Below are positions 11,348 to 27,116 of a DNA stretch of 64,000 nucleotides, in pieces. Position numbers and translations under genes: made by a program. Below the pieces are notes generated by a model. That model saw nothing but the letters and a program-made list of their open reading frames with translations. It did not search any database and had not been told where the DNA came from. The stretch spans positions 2,480,001 through 2,544,000 of the forward strand of contig JBCAMK010000002.1 of the NCBI GenBank assembly GCA_038503065.1. Direction: 5' to 3'. Source of the stretch: Paragyromitra xinjiangensis (taxonomy: Eukaryota; Ascomycota; Pezizomycetes; Pezizales; Discinaceae). How positions within the stretch are numbered: the stretch's first letter is position 1; each line of letters starts with the position of its first letter.

Positions 11348-14300
11348 CTGCGTGATGCTGTGGAAAAATGTAACAGAAGATTTGAGAGGGCGTGGTGCCG
11401 TGGAACCGAGAGAACCAGCGCGCTGGTTACGCTTTCCTGCCTCATCACTGCCCTCTGTCGCTTGTTCTGAAATTCGCAACTGGAAGGAAGGTGGCTAGGC
11501 TACCCACCACCACCACGCAGGGGGATACGCTGCATGGACAAGTATTTAGATCTCAAGGGATCAAAGTGCCAAAACGAGAACACTACTTCGGAGATTTTAT
11601 TGAGTGGTCCCCGGGAACAGTAACTCTTCCACTTCTTCCTCTACCTATCGCGTGAGGCTACAGAGCCGAATAATTCGATTTGCCATGTAATTTTTCGAGG
11701 CAAATCGTTTGTCGGTCAACGGACGACAGACAAAAGGGAACGCACGGAATTAATAATATCCGGATTTCAAATTGCGCCAAGATCGAGGTTTTCTGCCTTG
11801 GAAAATGCGAGAAAGAAACCCCCGCTGACGGGCAGAGTGGTGGCGGGCCAATGGATCCCATCCACTCACGTGAACACGGGGAGGGGTGTGGCGCACAAAA
11901 ACCCCACCAAACGTTCGAAGAGGGATCGTGGAGCCTGAGTGCGAGCAGGATAAATATGTACATTAAAATGGACAAGAATAATTGGGGTAAAAAAAGGAAA
12001 ACCCTCGAAAGACATGACAGAGAGTTCTATGCACGAAACAAAAGGTGCGGTACCGTTAACAGAAGCGGTAACCGAAGCGATCGAAAGGAGGGTGTGACCG
12101 GAATATCTGTGGGAAACGTGAACAAACGTCCCAGAGCCGTGGCTTTGGACGATGGCAACTTTGACTCGAAACATTCCATTGAACATTCCACAAGGCGTTG
12201 CCTGCTTGCTTGCATCTGGTATCCCATTTCCTGGGCGGACACAAATTTACGATTGGGGAGGGTTCTCTGTGGTCGTAGTCCCTGGGAGGATAGCATTGTT
12301 CGTTTCAACGAAAGCGGGGGGGGGGTGGAGGGGGGCAGCGCCGAGGATGAGAAAGGGTGGCTGGGATGCTGGGTTTGATTGATTGCGTTACGCGGCGATG
12401 GCCCGATTTGCAGGAGTCTCTGTTCGATCCATTGGCTGTTCCTCCTGCTAACCACACCTGTTCTGATGGGCGGCTAGAGGTACCATGAAAAGTGGGGACG
12501 AAGAAGAAAAGAAAGAGGAGTGAGAAAAAAGAAATGAAAAAAGTGACAGACAGACAGAGTCAAGCCACACTTTCGTCCGTACATCTGCATCTGTAGAAAT
12601 TACCCAGCCATCCACGCGGGTCGGAAGAGCCGTGACGCTTTTTCAGGGAAAACACCCAAAGGAAGCTCAGGACCGGCATGTCCGGTCTGATTGCCGATTA
12701 CCTGGGCCGAGTATGACGGTGGTGTCATGGGAGGGAGGACGAGATACAAGCATTCGCACGGGGCGCAATTGCTGTATGATGAACAAGGTGTGTATTTGTG
12801 CACGTGTAGTAGGCAGCCAGAAAAGAGTGTCTTAATCTAGACTGTCATGCCATCACGTCAATTCGGCAGCCAACCTTCACCTCCCCCCCCCCCAGAAAGA
12901 ACATCGTGGTTCTGAATCATATATCCCCAGGGTCTCCCAGCAATCGACATTGGAGCCTTTCATTATTATGGCGGCTTTCCCATTTAAGCCAATCCGCAAG
13001 TACTCTATCATACCGGCAAAATAAAGTTTCAATGGTTTTTTAGTCGGAACTCATGTCCCGGGCTACTTAAAGCACCCCGCCAACAATAATTCATTGATCC
13101 ATTGGCCCAAACACAAGGAATTGCTATGTAAACCCGTCCTCGATCGATTGCCTCGGACGTCTCTTGGCGGCACTGCTGCTTGCAGCACCTCCTACCTACT
13201 CCTCCAGAAAGGAAAGAGAAAAAAAAAAACCAAGATCAAGACCTCGTGGTTCTTGCGTGCAGTTGTGCGCCCCGCCCAGGCACGTTCAAGATATTAGGTA
13301 AGTATAGACCCCAATCCCTATCATTTCGGTGTCGAACACCAATTGAACCTCTCCTAATACCAATTCGATAAATTCTGTAACATCACCTTCCCTGTTCTTC
13401 ATTCCCTCCTGACTATCAATCGGCTTCGTCTCGATTTATACAATAGAAATTTTAAATAAAATAAAATAAAGATTTAAGAGAAATAAAAAAGTGATATTCT
13501 GCGAGGTCTGAAGGGTGTTCGTCTCGTCTTCTAGTACCAGGGGTGGGGGTGGTGTACGATGTGTGTGCGATGCTGGTCTCCTGCGGCCATGTATCAGGTC
13601 GACGTGGTAATGCACAAAAAGTGACCTCATCGTAGCCTCTACCTCGGGATTCCCACAACATACCGGCGTTCCGAGCGAAATTCGCTTTTTCTTCCTCGCT
13701 CCAGATTCGAAACCAGACCCACTTTGGCCGTCCCCGTTTGCCATGTCAGGACGACTCAGCTTCAAGTTGTTCCGTTCCGCTCTCTGAAACAAAGGGATAT
13801 TCCTCATGGACGTTTCGGCGAATACCGGCCTGAGAGAGCAATCCACTTTTGACCCTCGATTGCCGAGACAAATTTGATCGTATCGGCTCAACTACCTTGC
13901 TCCATATATGGAAGGTCGGCCGTTATGTTTGGGACGCAAAGTCTGGAAAGAAGAAAAAACGTGGCCCGTAACGACATACCAATCGACATCAACATACGGC
14001 ATAATGGAGGAATATTAAACGGCTCCCAGTGCGCCCCCTTGTGACACCGATTTCCCATCTCAAGACGACAAGTGTTGCACATATAAACCCAGTTTGAAAG
14101 ACATGTGTCTAATTTATTACTATGGAACGCAATAAGATAAGAACTTGAAATTTTTGAATGCTCTCCTCACACATTTGCCCCCATATCAATCCCACCTAGT
14201 ATCTGCTCTGAAAGATGACGGTTTCATCAGACAAAGCTTTAGTAAGGAAGATAATCCATATGGAGGGTGGGGAAAGAAATGAACCAAGAAAAAAACGAGT

Positions 14301-14426
14301 GAGAGGTCATGAAACGAAAACCCTTTTATGTGTGAGCAAACCAATCTATGAAAAAAAACGAAAAGACCCCCAAGCGAAGAAATCTAGGCCTGCGCAAAAA
14401 GATTATACTATGCAGGAAAAGGATAA

Positions 14427-17089
<2,663 letters not shown>

Positions 17090-18530
17090 AATTTGCTGTG
17101 TCTAAGCGTCTGAAGTTTGTTTATTCGAGAAGTAAATCCTAACCGACCGTGAAGAGTCGATGATAAGGGTAATTCGTTAAGATCTCCGTATAAAGAGAAA
17201 GATAGGGCACTCGAAGAGTGAAGTAAGGTATCTGCTCGGGCGACGCGTTGTCGTTCGATGAAAGAGAGAAGTGATGGGGGGGTTGGGTGGGAGAGGAGGG
17301 AGAGAAAGGAGGTTGTGGACGAGGAAGAGAAAGGAAGCGCGGTGAGGCGAGCGAGGACTTGTTGTAGGAAAATCTCTGCGCCAAGCCCCAGATCTTGCTG
17401 AGTCACCGTGTTTTTTTTCCTTGAGAGGCAAAGTCACAACACGGCGCGTTGGCCCTGACCTTCGCCAAGGCGCCTAGACTCCGAAATCGGAGAAATTTTC
17501 GAGGATAGCGATTGCAGAAAATGCAGGGAAGAAAATCTAGAAGAAAAAACTGTTGATCGGTCACGTTGGTGACATCGCCTTGATCCAGAAAGATATGGTG
17601 GACCTCGCCACTGCAGGAAAAAGACCGCCACCAGCCCTCATCTTGTACCCCCGAAAATGATATGAACCGTTGCATCTGTGGGTATAACGAAGGACATCGA
17701 TTCACCGAGATATGCATTTTGATGAGGTGTGGCTCCATCATATTCGAGAAGAGCCGTTGTCATTTTTACGCTCATCGATCTGCTATTGGGAGTCTGTATA
17801 GAATCAATTGACACGAGGTATCGCAGGATACCAAATATGATATTCGGGCTTTTTGCACCATGATTGGGCATACCAAACCAACACGCAACCAGGACGTCTC
17901 TTTTCTTGAAACCTCAGCCTATTATTCGTGTTTTATTCTCCGATCCTCGCAGCTGTCATAGATCCTGCATTGTTTTACTCTTGTTGCTACAACGAAAATC
18001 CCGGCTTGGAAATCTCAGTGGGTCTAATCATCTTTCGTTATGATATTATAATCACAGATTATCACTCGAAATATCCACAATCAACCGGAGAAGGGCAAAT
18101 GGAAGGTGAGATACCATTTCAAGACATGACAACAAACACCTGGGGTCAGTCTATTCGATGGCTATATGGGGTCGTCAGTCCTTATGCTAGGACCCTACGG
18201 TTGGGGGAGCCAAAGGTTCAATGTCAATGATCTTGGTCGATAAGTTGGCGAAAATGGTGGTGTGATGTCTATTTTACGCGAATTTCCCGGGCGTTGCCCA
18301 TATAGACTTATGGAATCGCTCTTCCAATCCTGTATTCATAATCTCCAGACATTGGAGCAAGGGTTCCGTCCTGGCGGTGATTTTACGATTGACCTTGAAA
18401 GTTGAAATCATCGTTACACAGAACGCCAGCCAAGCTTCTCGTTGAGCCTCAAAGTGACACTGACGCAGTTTATGCAACGTAGCCAACTTTCCTCAACACC
18501 ATCTTCCATTCCCACGATCACCAAACAACC
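17090..18530. promoter_or_regulatory. Divergent intergenic region DBP2 / UFE1
   Basis: 1.4 kb between two divergently transcribed genes, so it should hold both promoters. It is CT/GA-rich next to DBP2 (17170-17400). No distinct motif was identified. Short open frames on the minus strand at 17400-17870 are not recognisable. Confidence 0.4.
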
Positions 18531-19676
18531 ATGGCCAACATAACCCCCCTCTTCAACGACTTCCTCTCTAAGCATCCCGCGGTAGCTCTCATTTCAGAAT
18601 CCCGCAAGCCACCGCCACCAACCGATGAGTTTCTCAAGGAAGCCTTTCGAATAGTAATTCCCACCTGCACACAGCCCAGCTGAAGCTTCACGCTGACGAC
18701 ATAGGAATCGCACATCGCCTCACTCACAACTTATCTTCTCTCAATTCGGCAATCATACCTCTCTACCACTACTGCCTCGGCTCGGCCACAGCACCTCCAA
18801 CGCACCACATCCTCTACATCCCTCACCGGTCGCAATATAGAAACCCTAACCGATGCTCAACGTGATGCAATCGACGCTGAAACCAAGGGTGTGATCCGCG
18901 AGCTGCTCGCTGTTATATCACGCCTTGAATCAACCGAGAAAGTCCGTGCACAAACTGCAGATGCACTTCTGCGGCGCCGATTCACGACTGGTCTTCGTGG
19001 GTTGTTCCGGGATGAGAGTGCTGAACGGGAATATGAAGAGGGAAAGCTATCGATGCTGAAACAGCATAGGGAAGGAGTGTTATGGTTCCTGAAGACGAAG
19101 TTGGAGAAAGCGAGTGAGGTGCAGCGGGGGCAGCAAGAGATACGGCTGCAAAGGCAGGTTGAGAAGGGGAAGAGTATGCTGAATAAAGCACCCCCACAGC
19201 TAGCAAGCTCGAGTGCAAGTATAAATGGGGGTAGTGTGAGGAATGTGGCTTTGATGGAGGAAGAGAAGAAGAGCATTGAGGAGCAACTTACACCTGAGCA
19301 GCTACAGCTGTTCGAGAAGGAAAACGGAGAGTTGATGAAGCATTATGAAGATGCCTTGGATCAAGTTCGGTATGTAAAATTTCAATCACATATGTCGAAA
19401 TGCTGCTGGTTCAACACATGCTGACATATCCTCAGAACCGCTGAAAAATCACTCATCGAGATCTCTTCACTCCAAACCCAACTGGCTGCTAACCTCGCAA
19501 CCCAAAATGCTTATATTGACAACCTGGTCCAAGATGCCATGCAGACCACCGAAAACGTGCAGCGTGGCAACAAGGAGCTCAAGAAAGCCGGTGAGAGGAT
19601 TACAATCGCTCGATCAGCTTTCTGGGGAGCTGTCGTATTCTCGGGCGTCGTTTTTGTCTGGGACTGGTTCATATGA
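18531..19676 (+). CDS. UFE1: ER Qa-SNARE, syntaxin-18/Ufe1 family
   Basis: Exons 18531-18653, 18705-19369 and 19436-19676, giving 342 aa. The N-terminus (ITPLFNDFLSKHP, DEFLKEAFRI, SHIASLTTYLLSIRQSYL) is that of the syntaxin-18 N-terminal domain. A helical middle (VLWFLKTKLEKASEVQ) follows, then a SNARE motif with the zero-layer Gln in LATQNAYID, and a C-terminal membrane anchor (FWGAVVFSGVVFVWDWF). The protein is a tail-anchored ER t-SNARE for retrograde Golgi-to-ER COPI vesicles, paired in yeast with Sec20, Use1 and Sec22. The start is the ATG in CCAAACAACCATGGCC. The gene converges with VPS11, with 389 bp between stop codons. Confidence 0.88.
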
Positions 19677-20065
19677 TCTTTTTTCCCACCACCGTTCTTC
19701 TTTTTGCTTTCCTTCTATTTTTTTACTTGCTTGCTAGGGGCACAGAGTTATGGCGTTTTGTTATATATTTGTTTAGGGACAAAAGAAGTTGTGGGTCATG
19801 TTTTAACACGAAACGAGACGTTGAGGCTTGGGAAAGAAGTAATCGATAATAGTTATTTGGGTGGCACCGGCGGGAACTGGTGTGTCAAAAATCACTTGAG
19901 GAATACATGAAAGGAGCTATCACACGTTGCAAACGGAGGAAAAGAAAAAGATATATCGTTCGTATCACAGTAAAATGGTGCCACTAATGCACTCGTACAA
20001 TCATATGAGCAATTAAAAAAGAAAACTAAAATGTATCCAGCACATGTTCAACATCCGGTTGTATG
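19677..20065. other. 3' intergenic region between convergent UFE1 and VPS11
   Basis: 389 bp, T-rich just after UFE1 (19680-19735). It presumably holds both polyadenylation regions. Nothing else was seen. Confidence 0.5.
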
Positions 20066-23000
20066 TTACTGGGGAAGGACTGGTGGTGTTGCCATAACAC
20101 CTTTTCCGAAAAAGTCGCTGATGGTGCCGAACTTGTCGCGGGAATCCTGCAGGGACATTTTGAAATAGTCATGTCGGTCTGCAGTTTCATCTTGAGCTGT
20201 ATATAGAGTTAGGAGAAGCCAAGGACGTATCTTGTAGGGTGGACTTACCTTTTCGAAGCGTTCTAATAGTTTGATTTGACGAAGAGCACGTTAGGCACTC
20301 CACGTTGTCATCAACCTGGTTAAGGCACCTGCGACCGTTTTGTCAGCTTGCAGTTGCACAAAATTCTGATGTATGAGTAAAGTGAACCTTTGATGGAACG
20401 AGTGCTTGCATAAGAAATGTACGGTGGGCAAATCCAGCTGCAGTCCACACGCCTGGCACCTCTGTGCTTGGAAAACACTCGGCTTTGTTCCAAGGTCTTC
20501 AATCTCTGCCTTTTTCTTCTCCGTATCTATCTTATACATCTCGATCGTCTTCCGATTCTGTTAATGTTTATTAGCAGAGTGTGCTTCCGGTCATTCCTGG
20601 TACTGATCAACTTACGCTCTGGATTTCCCGTCGTTCGCGTTCAATGGTGTCACCTAGGTACCGCTTCACCATTCCTACTGTCGCAACAGCGTTTGTACTC
20701 AACGTTTGAACAACTTCTAGAGGTTTCATCAAGCCCTGTTCATCGATGACCTTCAACACTCTCTGTAGTTCTGCTTCGCCGACTTCTTCTAGTACCTTCG
20801 GGCTGCTGGTGAAGTATGATAACGCGGCCAGATACAACTGCGGCTCTTCAGCCCCATACTTTTTGAGTGCTCGGACGGCTCCGGCTGTATCGCCTGCTGA
20901 ACAACAAGAGCGGAAGATATCGAAACGGAGGCCCTGTTTTTCACGGACGAGGACGGTGCCGTCTCGGAAGTCAGAGAGATGGGAGATTAGGAGAACATTC
21001 GATGTATCGATCAGTGCCTTTTGCATTATTGTTAGCAATTATATAGTGAATGGTTTGAGTGACATAATTGGCAAAATATCTTACTTCTTTATTTTCAATG
21101 ATTTTCTTTGCCTTGGCTTCCCACTTCTCCTTTTCTTCCTTCTTCTCCTCTTCATTTGCCCTCTGTAAATATATCTCGAATAGTGTGGTATAGATATCTA
21201 TTCTGTCACTCTCGTTCAGTGTTCCTGACCCGCCCTCCGCGCTCTCAAGCACCCTCTCTAGGAATATAATAAACTCTTTCGGATGTTCTACAAACGATGA
21301 AAACGCCGTCCGTGGTCTGGGTGGTCTATAAGGCGTAGGTAAAGCTAGCGGTACTGTCGTTGCCTCGCCAGAGGCCGACTCTGGGCCAGTCTTGGGGGTT
21401 GGACCAGCAGTGGGATTTGTTGGTGTATTAGTTGCAGTAGTCCCTCCACCTCCCCCCATATACGGTAGCTGTTGTAGCAAGGCGGCATTGAGATAGCTCT
21501 GCAATCCCGTTTCATTCTTATGGTGTGCTTGGCTTTCGGGTGTATCTTTGACTCCTGGGAAATAGCGCCCAGTGTAGTATTCTACGAAGAGGTCTGTTGT
21601 CGGGACAGGAACCTCCTTCAAGAATGTTCGTGCGTACTTCATTAAACTTGCATAGGCCTGTGAAAGTGATTAGCATTCACTCGTGTTCGATGCTAAAACA
21701 CTAACATACCATATCGGGCTCCAAACCCCTAATATATGTCAAAGCTGCGGAGACTTGATTTAAGTTCTCCACCATAACACCGACGACGACTTCGTGGTCG
21801 CCTTGCTTCTGCGCTAGATACACAGCTTGCTCGTGATAGCCCGCCTGTCTGCACATTGCAATGGCAGTATCCACATCAAACATTAGCCCTTCACCTGAAG
21901 TCTGCTTGATGAATCTCTCTAGTTTTTCTATATCCTTTAATTTGGCATAGCAGTTCAGTAAGAGTGTCGTATGGTCGGATGTTGCAATTTTGTGCATATG
22001 AAGCTCTTCAAGATATTCGATCAAGTTGTGTATCCTTTGTGTATCGAGGAATTTTCGGATAACTGTGCTTACACCTTCCTCGTTTACTGGGCCAAGAGCT
22101 TTGATGTACCATTGCATCGACCCATCCCAATCTCCTTTGCCATAGAGATAATCTGCATATTTCCTGTAGATTGCTCGCAACTTCGACTCCCCAACTCCAG
22201 CCTTTTGCGCGAGGTTTATAGCAAGGATATAGAGATTCCTGGCGTAAAGAATATCCAACTTGTCCTGTAGGCTAACCTCATGATACCGATACAGCTTTCC
22301 GTCAAAAGTCAACACGAACAAGTCGCCCCAAGAACTGAATACATTCCGAACACTTGAAATTAGCCTTTCTGAGTGTGCTACAAATTTCAGCTCAGTATCC
22401 AACAATGTAAATTTCGTTACATCGAACGGGTCTTCTGCCGCTGCTGGGGCTGCGCCTCTTCCCACAAGTCGTTTCAGAGCGCCAGAAACTCCTGTTCGAG
22501 CTGCCGTCGATGGCTGTGAGGCGGGGGGAGAAACAAGAGATATATAGTTTTTGAATACATTCACCATCTCTTTGGGACCTTCATACGCATAACAGGCGCC
22601 ACGTCCGTTGGGGCCATAAAAGTAAATAGCGTCATCTCTGGCGATCACTATATCACTTCCTTCGCCAGCGAGCCCTCTATCCGCAGATGAAAAATCGATG
22701 GCGGGTGTCATGCATCCGGGGCCACACCCTTGAGATTCCAAAACCCTAGGTTGGCCCGTAACTTTCCCGATAGTGACAAGTGTCAATACACGTCCTATGG
22801 TAGACACATAGAGAGTGTCCCCGCCGTCGGCCGCGGGCTGATGCCTATTATATGGATTGTACCCAGCAGTATGGGACGTGGGAGAAGTAGCCGGAGGCGA
22901 AAAACAAAGGTTGGTTATAGGCTCCTCGGATTCAAAGATAATCCTTTGTTTCGTCCCGCGGTCATGGATCAAATCTCCACGGATTAGAGTAATCGAGCCA

Positions 23001-23658
23001 TTGGCAAACCCAACCGCGACAAGTGACAATGAAGGAGTGGTAGCAAATGCAGAGATCTAACCATGCACTTGGTTAGCAAAACTGCCAAAAGAACCTAATA
23101 TGAGCCTAGGAACTGCCACAGGGACTAACGGGAAACTGTCTCCTCCCATTATTGATAGTCACGGTTGTCTGACATCTCGGAAGACCAGTCTTCTTTTCCG
23201 GTTTATCCAATGTCCACACCTTCAGAACTGGCTCGTTGCTCAGGTCCTCGCTTACAGTCACGAGAAGAGCTGTTCCATCCACTTGTTTGATGTGTCTGAT
23301 ACTGCCTGAATGATCGTAATCCTGCTCATGGGTAGGAAAAGAACGAACAATCTTGAAGGAAGAGTTGCAGATGTGGACATGGCCGGTAGAGGTGCCGAGA
23401 AAGATGTTATCAGAGCCAGAGGCTATGGCAGTTATATCTGCGCCCTACAAAGTGTAAGCAAGTTCGGCTCAGTCATCCTGAGCTTTATAGGGGGCCCAGA
23501 CCTCGAAGAGTGGTCGCGGAGGTGCATTATCAGCTTCATCGGGTGCTTTGACTGGAGTGACGGTGAAGAAGTTAAAAGATTTCCACTTTGAAGACACAAT
23601 TAGCAAGTATACTAACTCTGAGGGGTGAGTATGATATATATACCGAAGTCAGTGCCAT
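20066..23658 (-). CDS. VPS11: Vacuolar sorting protein Vps11 (Pep5), CORVET/HOPS core subunit
   Basis: Nine minus-strand exons: 23658-23644, 23585-23502, 23444-23130, 23056-21710, 21657-21085, 21017-20616, 20557-20388, 20328-20249 and 20196-20066, giving 1038 aa. The N-terminus (MALTS|WKSFNFFTV) leads into a beta-propeller (GTSTGHVHICN, VAVGFANGSITLIRGD), then the clathrin-type alpha-solenoid. The C-terminal RING-H2 reads CQACG...FLCKHSFHQRCLNQ...ECLTC, a C3H2C3 pattern. Vps11 joins HOPS and CORVET, which tether endosomes and vacuoles through Ypt7/Vps21. The first coding exon is only 15 nt. Introns 1 and 5 end in AAG (TTCAAAG, GCAAAAG), each about 14-15 nt after a GCTAA branch-like site. Every exon phase closes and no frameshift is seen. 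Confidence 0.95.
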
Positions 23659-23985
23659 CGGATAAGCTTTAGATGGTCGGATTAATGATTGTTGATGCTG
23701 TTGAGCTTGGGAATCTTGAACCCGACGTTGCGAAGCTATTGAGCCTCAGGCTTGGCATTGCACTGCTGGCAGAGGAATTGTTCCATGGAGAAAATGGTAC
23801 TCTTTCAGAATAGTAGCCCGGCATATTACGTTAATATTGGCATGGATTCTTATTTGAAGTTCAGGCCGTTTTATTCCCATTTTAATTATAATCCATTGCC
23901 TATTAATATATTATTTTCGCCCAACATCATTGAACCAACCACGGCCGATAAATTGGTGTCGGGGAATTTGTATTAAAACTTCTGT
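23659..23985. other. VPS11 promoter and 3' flank of F-box gene
   Basis: 327 bp between two same-strand genes; AT-rich near 23870-23930. No motif was recognised. Confidence 0.4.
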
Positions 23986-26032
23986 CTACATATAGTCATC
24001 CTCTAAATCGTCTGAACTATCATCATCCTCTGTAACCGATTGTGTTAGCTTTTATCATGTGTTCTGGCCCTGGGACTCAAACATACCTCTCCACGTCGTA
24101 AAAACAAACGACCCACCCTTACTGATGATCTCCTTTTCAATGGCATCTTTATCGTCGTTCGACATGGGGTCTTGACTGTACATTATTTCCAATTGCATCC
24201 CACTCTTATCATCTAATGACTTTACGAAACCCATGATACCTTCTGATGTAAACCTGCTCATAGCTTGGAAACTAAGCAACTTTAAATTCTTAAGCCTGGC
24301 TAAATCATCCCAAACTCCATCTGTAATGTCATACCCGCTAACCCAGAATTCCTCGAGCAACGGCAGGGCCTTTGAAATCATGCAAATATGGTTATCTGTG
24401 AAGTAGTTGGATATATCAACGAGGCGTAATTTCCGAAGATTCCGTAAATTACACAATGATTCGACCAGGGCCTCATCGTGATCGTGAATAAAGCCCCTTG
24501 AATCGCCGCAAAGTGATAATGATTGAAGGCTCAAATGATTCTTGAGAACTTCTTCGAATTCCCTATTGGGACTCGTGTCATATTCCGACACCTCAAGGTG
24601 CTGGAGTTTAGTAGTCTGATCCCGTAGAACAGCCGTTGCAATTTTCGGCCCCGACTCTATATTCTGCAACACCAAATCTTGTAGACCCTTGCAGGAACGT
24701 AGCCATTGTGCTATCTCTTCGAGGGCCGTAAACAGCTCCGGACGCTCATTGTGTCTACCCATCTCGTTCTTTAACAAAACGACTTCAAGATGCGTAGCCT
24801 CTTTCAGGTGAGGGAGAGCAGCAAGCGACTCGGTTTTGAGACCATGCAGCTTGAGTACACGCAGGGACGAAGAGTGATCCGCTAGAGCTTTAAGAGACCC
24901 CTCTTCCATGAAATTACCGATGACCTCGACGGATTCCAGGGTGTTATGGCGGAGTCCATTAAAGAACTCGGCACAATCATTGTCGGGGGTTTGGCTTATC
25001 CTGCTTGGCGTTAAAAGCTAATTTAGACAAAACTTAAGGAAAGGAAGGTGATCTAGATACCAGTTGTAGAGATAGAGCTGTTTAAAATCTGGACAGCTCT
25101 GCTTTAGAACCGTGTGGCATCCTTCCAGAGCTCCCCCATCATACAATCTCAAGGCTTTCAATTTAGGAAGTCGACTTATCCACTTTTCCAGTTCGGGTTT
25201 AGTGACTGGGTAAAGTAGTAATTAGCAAACCGGCACATTTTTGTATAGTAGTATGAAGTGTGCGTACGTTCGCCGCCGAGTTCTTCCAGGAATGGTGTGT
25301 GCTTGGTGATTTCTAACCCAAATCATGGTCAGCAACTTGTGTAAAAATATCTATTACAAGATAAATACCTTCGCCGACTGCAATAGATATTTTTTCTGAA
25401 GCTAGCCTGGAGAATTTTCGCCGTGAATTTGAGGTAGTTGTCAATATCTGAAATTTCTTCAGGTCTTCGGTAAACAAAGTTCTTCAAACATTCAAAATTT
25501 GATGTCAGCACTGAAGCCAGATCTGGGAAATAACAAAAGCCATACTTCTGGTGCTTTGCAAAACTCCCATTGAGCTCCTCCAAAAGCCCCGTAAAATCTT
25601 GGAGATCCAGCACACGAATGTATCTACAGTACGGGAAAATAGTCTTTCCCTCCATAGTAGACAAAATAATGGACCGCCAGAGTATAGCCCATCTACGAGT
25701 CTGCTCATCTGGCTTCTTGCCTTGCGCTTCCATTTCATTGGCTCTCTTTACTGGTGCTAGATCTTGCATTCTACCGATCGAGACAATCGAACCATTTAGA
25801 TTCAGAATTTCTCCCCGCAGAAGCATTATCAACTTACCTGTAAAGATTTGCCAAACCGAGCGCCGCAAATTGCTTGCTGCAGAGAGCGAATTTGAAAAGC
25901 GTGTCAAAGTCGCGCGCGTGCCATAGCTGAATGGATATTTGATTTAAGATATCTAAAAAAATAGGTTAGCGCTCGTTTGAAGCTATGATTACCATGAATA
26001 GACCACAAACCGTCTGGCAGTGAGATAGTCAT
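23986..26032 (-). CDS. F-box and leucine-rich-repeat protein, with a frame anomaly
   Basis: Minus exons: 26032-25993, 25952-25838, 25770-25369, 25312-25268, 25205-25061, 25000-24087 and 24029-23986. The N-terminus is a typical fungal F-box (LPDGLWSIHDILNQI, LWHARDFDTLFKFALCSKQF). LRR-like repeats follow (LKALRLYDGG, LRKLRLVDISNYF, LKNLKLLSFQAMSRF), and the C-terminus is acidic (EDDDSSDDLEDD). F-box proteins dock substrates onto SCF ubiquitin ligases through Skp1; the substrate here is unknown. The third exon does not join the fourth in frame: the reading frame must shift by one base near the T6 run at 25390-25395, or a 64-nt intron (25511-25448) with a weak donor must be removed. Either choice gives a total length divisible by three. 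The last intron (GTATGT...TTACAG) is preferred to reading through to a TGA at 24055. Confidence 0.7.
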
Positions 26033-27116
26033 TGCGGATAGGTATGTTATGTCTCTGGTGTCGCTCAAGCATACATGTATGGAGCCAAAGGGTGGTCTGG
26101 TAATGTCTTGGCTTGCGTCACGTGGGTGATCTATTTTACGCGTCTTTTCGTGCCTTGTGATGATTCATAAGGCGAATATTTGTGGTTCAGCAGCGAGTTT
26201 CTGGTCTCAATTAATATAGAGATTGAAGGCGATCGGTTGGAAAATGCCGTGGGATGTCGTTAGAAACATGAACACCAGGCCAAAGAGTATTCGAGTGATA
26301 GAACATGAAGTGATGGTAAAAGTAACTTTAGAGCGGGAGTTGATGAAGCACGATCTGGTAAGAATTGAAGTCAAGCTCAGCAATCGCAATCAGAGCCTTT
26401 AGTCACACGGTCTTAATTTTCTGCTACTGCTAGTACGAGGATATATAGCGATAGGGAACCAGGCCCCCTCCAGCTGCAATTGGTGGGTTGGCACTTTTGA
26501 TTAAGCGATAATTCATACACGCATCTAACCTTTTGACATGTTGGTGAGCTTTTAGCGAATCTCTCCTAGCTATTAAGACGCGTTATGAAGCTACGAGGCT
26601 ATGTCATATGCGCCTTAGAAGGAGGGGCCAAGACAATTTAGGGGTTTATGGATCTCAGCGGCTAATCGATCTTAGCTACTGGGTTGTGATAAATGACTGG
26701 TGGAAGGTTCTCGAAGGATAGGTTCAGAGGGTTCACTCCCAGAAGTGCTCACACGTAGTATCTAAATCGTCTAGACCGAGACGTTGTAGGACCCTCATCA
26801 ATTTAGTATGTTTTCGGGAATAAAAAACAGACTCTAGCCAATGGAATTACTTCAAGCATGCAGAATCGAAACACATCTTTCCCAGTGCACAGCGAGTGAT
26901 AAGTTGTGATTATTTTATTGCCATCTTACGCCTCATCGGCCGCGGAAATAATTTCTGACCAAGTAATCGACAAATAAAACCAATAAATACAAATGCTTAC
27001 GTAGAAGTTTTCATGGGAGCGTGCGATCATGCAGTCGAGGTAGAAGGTCGAAATAACGCAAACAACTCCGGAAGTTAGAAACATTAATTTAAAACGTCAA
27101 CATTTTTTTCCTACCC
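26033..27116. other. Intergenic region upstream of F-box gene, downstream of 7TM-RGS gene
   Basis: About 1.1 kb. No gene is supported. It presumably holds the F-box gene promoter and the 3' end of the receptor gene. Nothing distinctive was seen. Confidence 0.4.

Larger units (their letters stand above)
9737..14426. other. Long upstream spacer of CON7 and 3' flank of DBP2, no gene supported
   Basis: About 4.7 kb. The part next to CON7 (9737-10800) is probably its promoter and leader: it holds T9G15, a polypurine tract and GC-rich patches. 11311-11347 is a CTTCTG repeat. An open frame of about 230 codons at 11680-12378 has no ATG near its start and an unprotein-like composition (see rejected items). 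The rest shows no family, no convincing spliced gene and no RNA gene. Confidence 0.45.

Noticed and set aside
11680..12378. Open frame of about 230 codons on the plus strand
   Set aside because: It begins at TTG, not ATG, has an unprotein-like composition, overlaps other frames, lacks any family motif and sits in low-complexity DNA.
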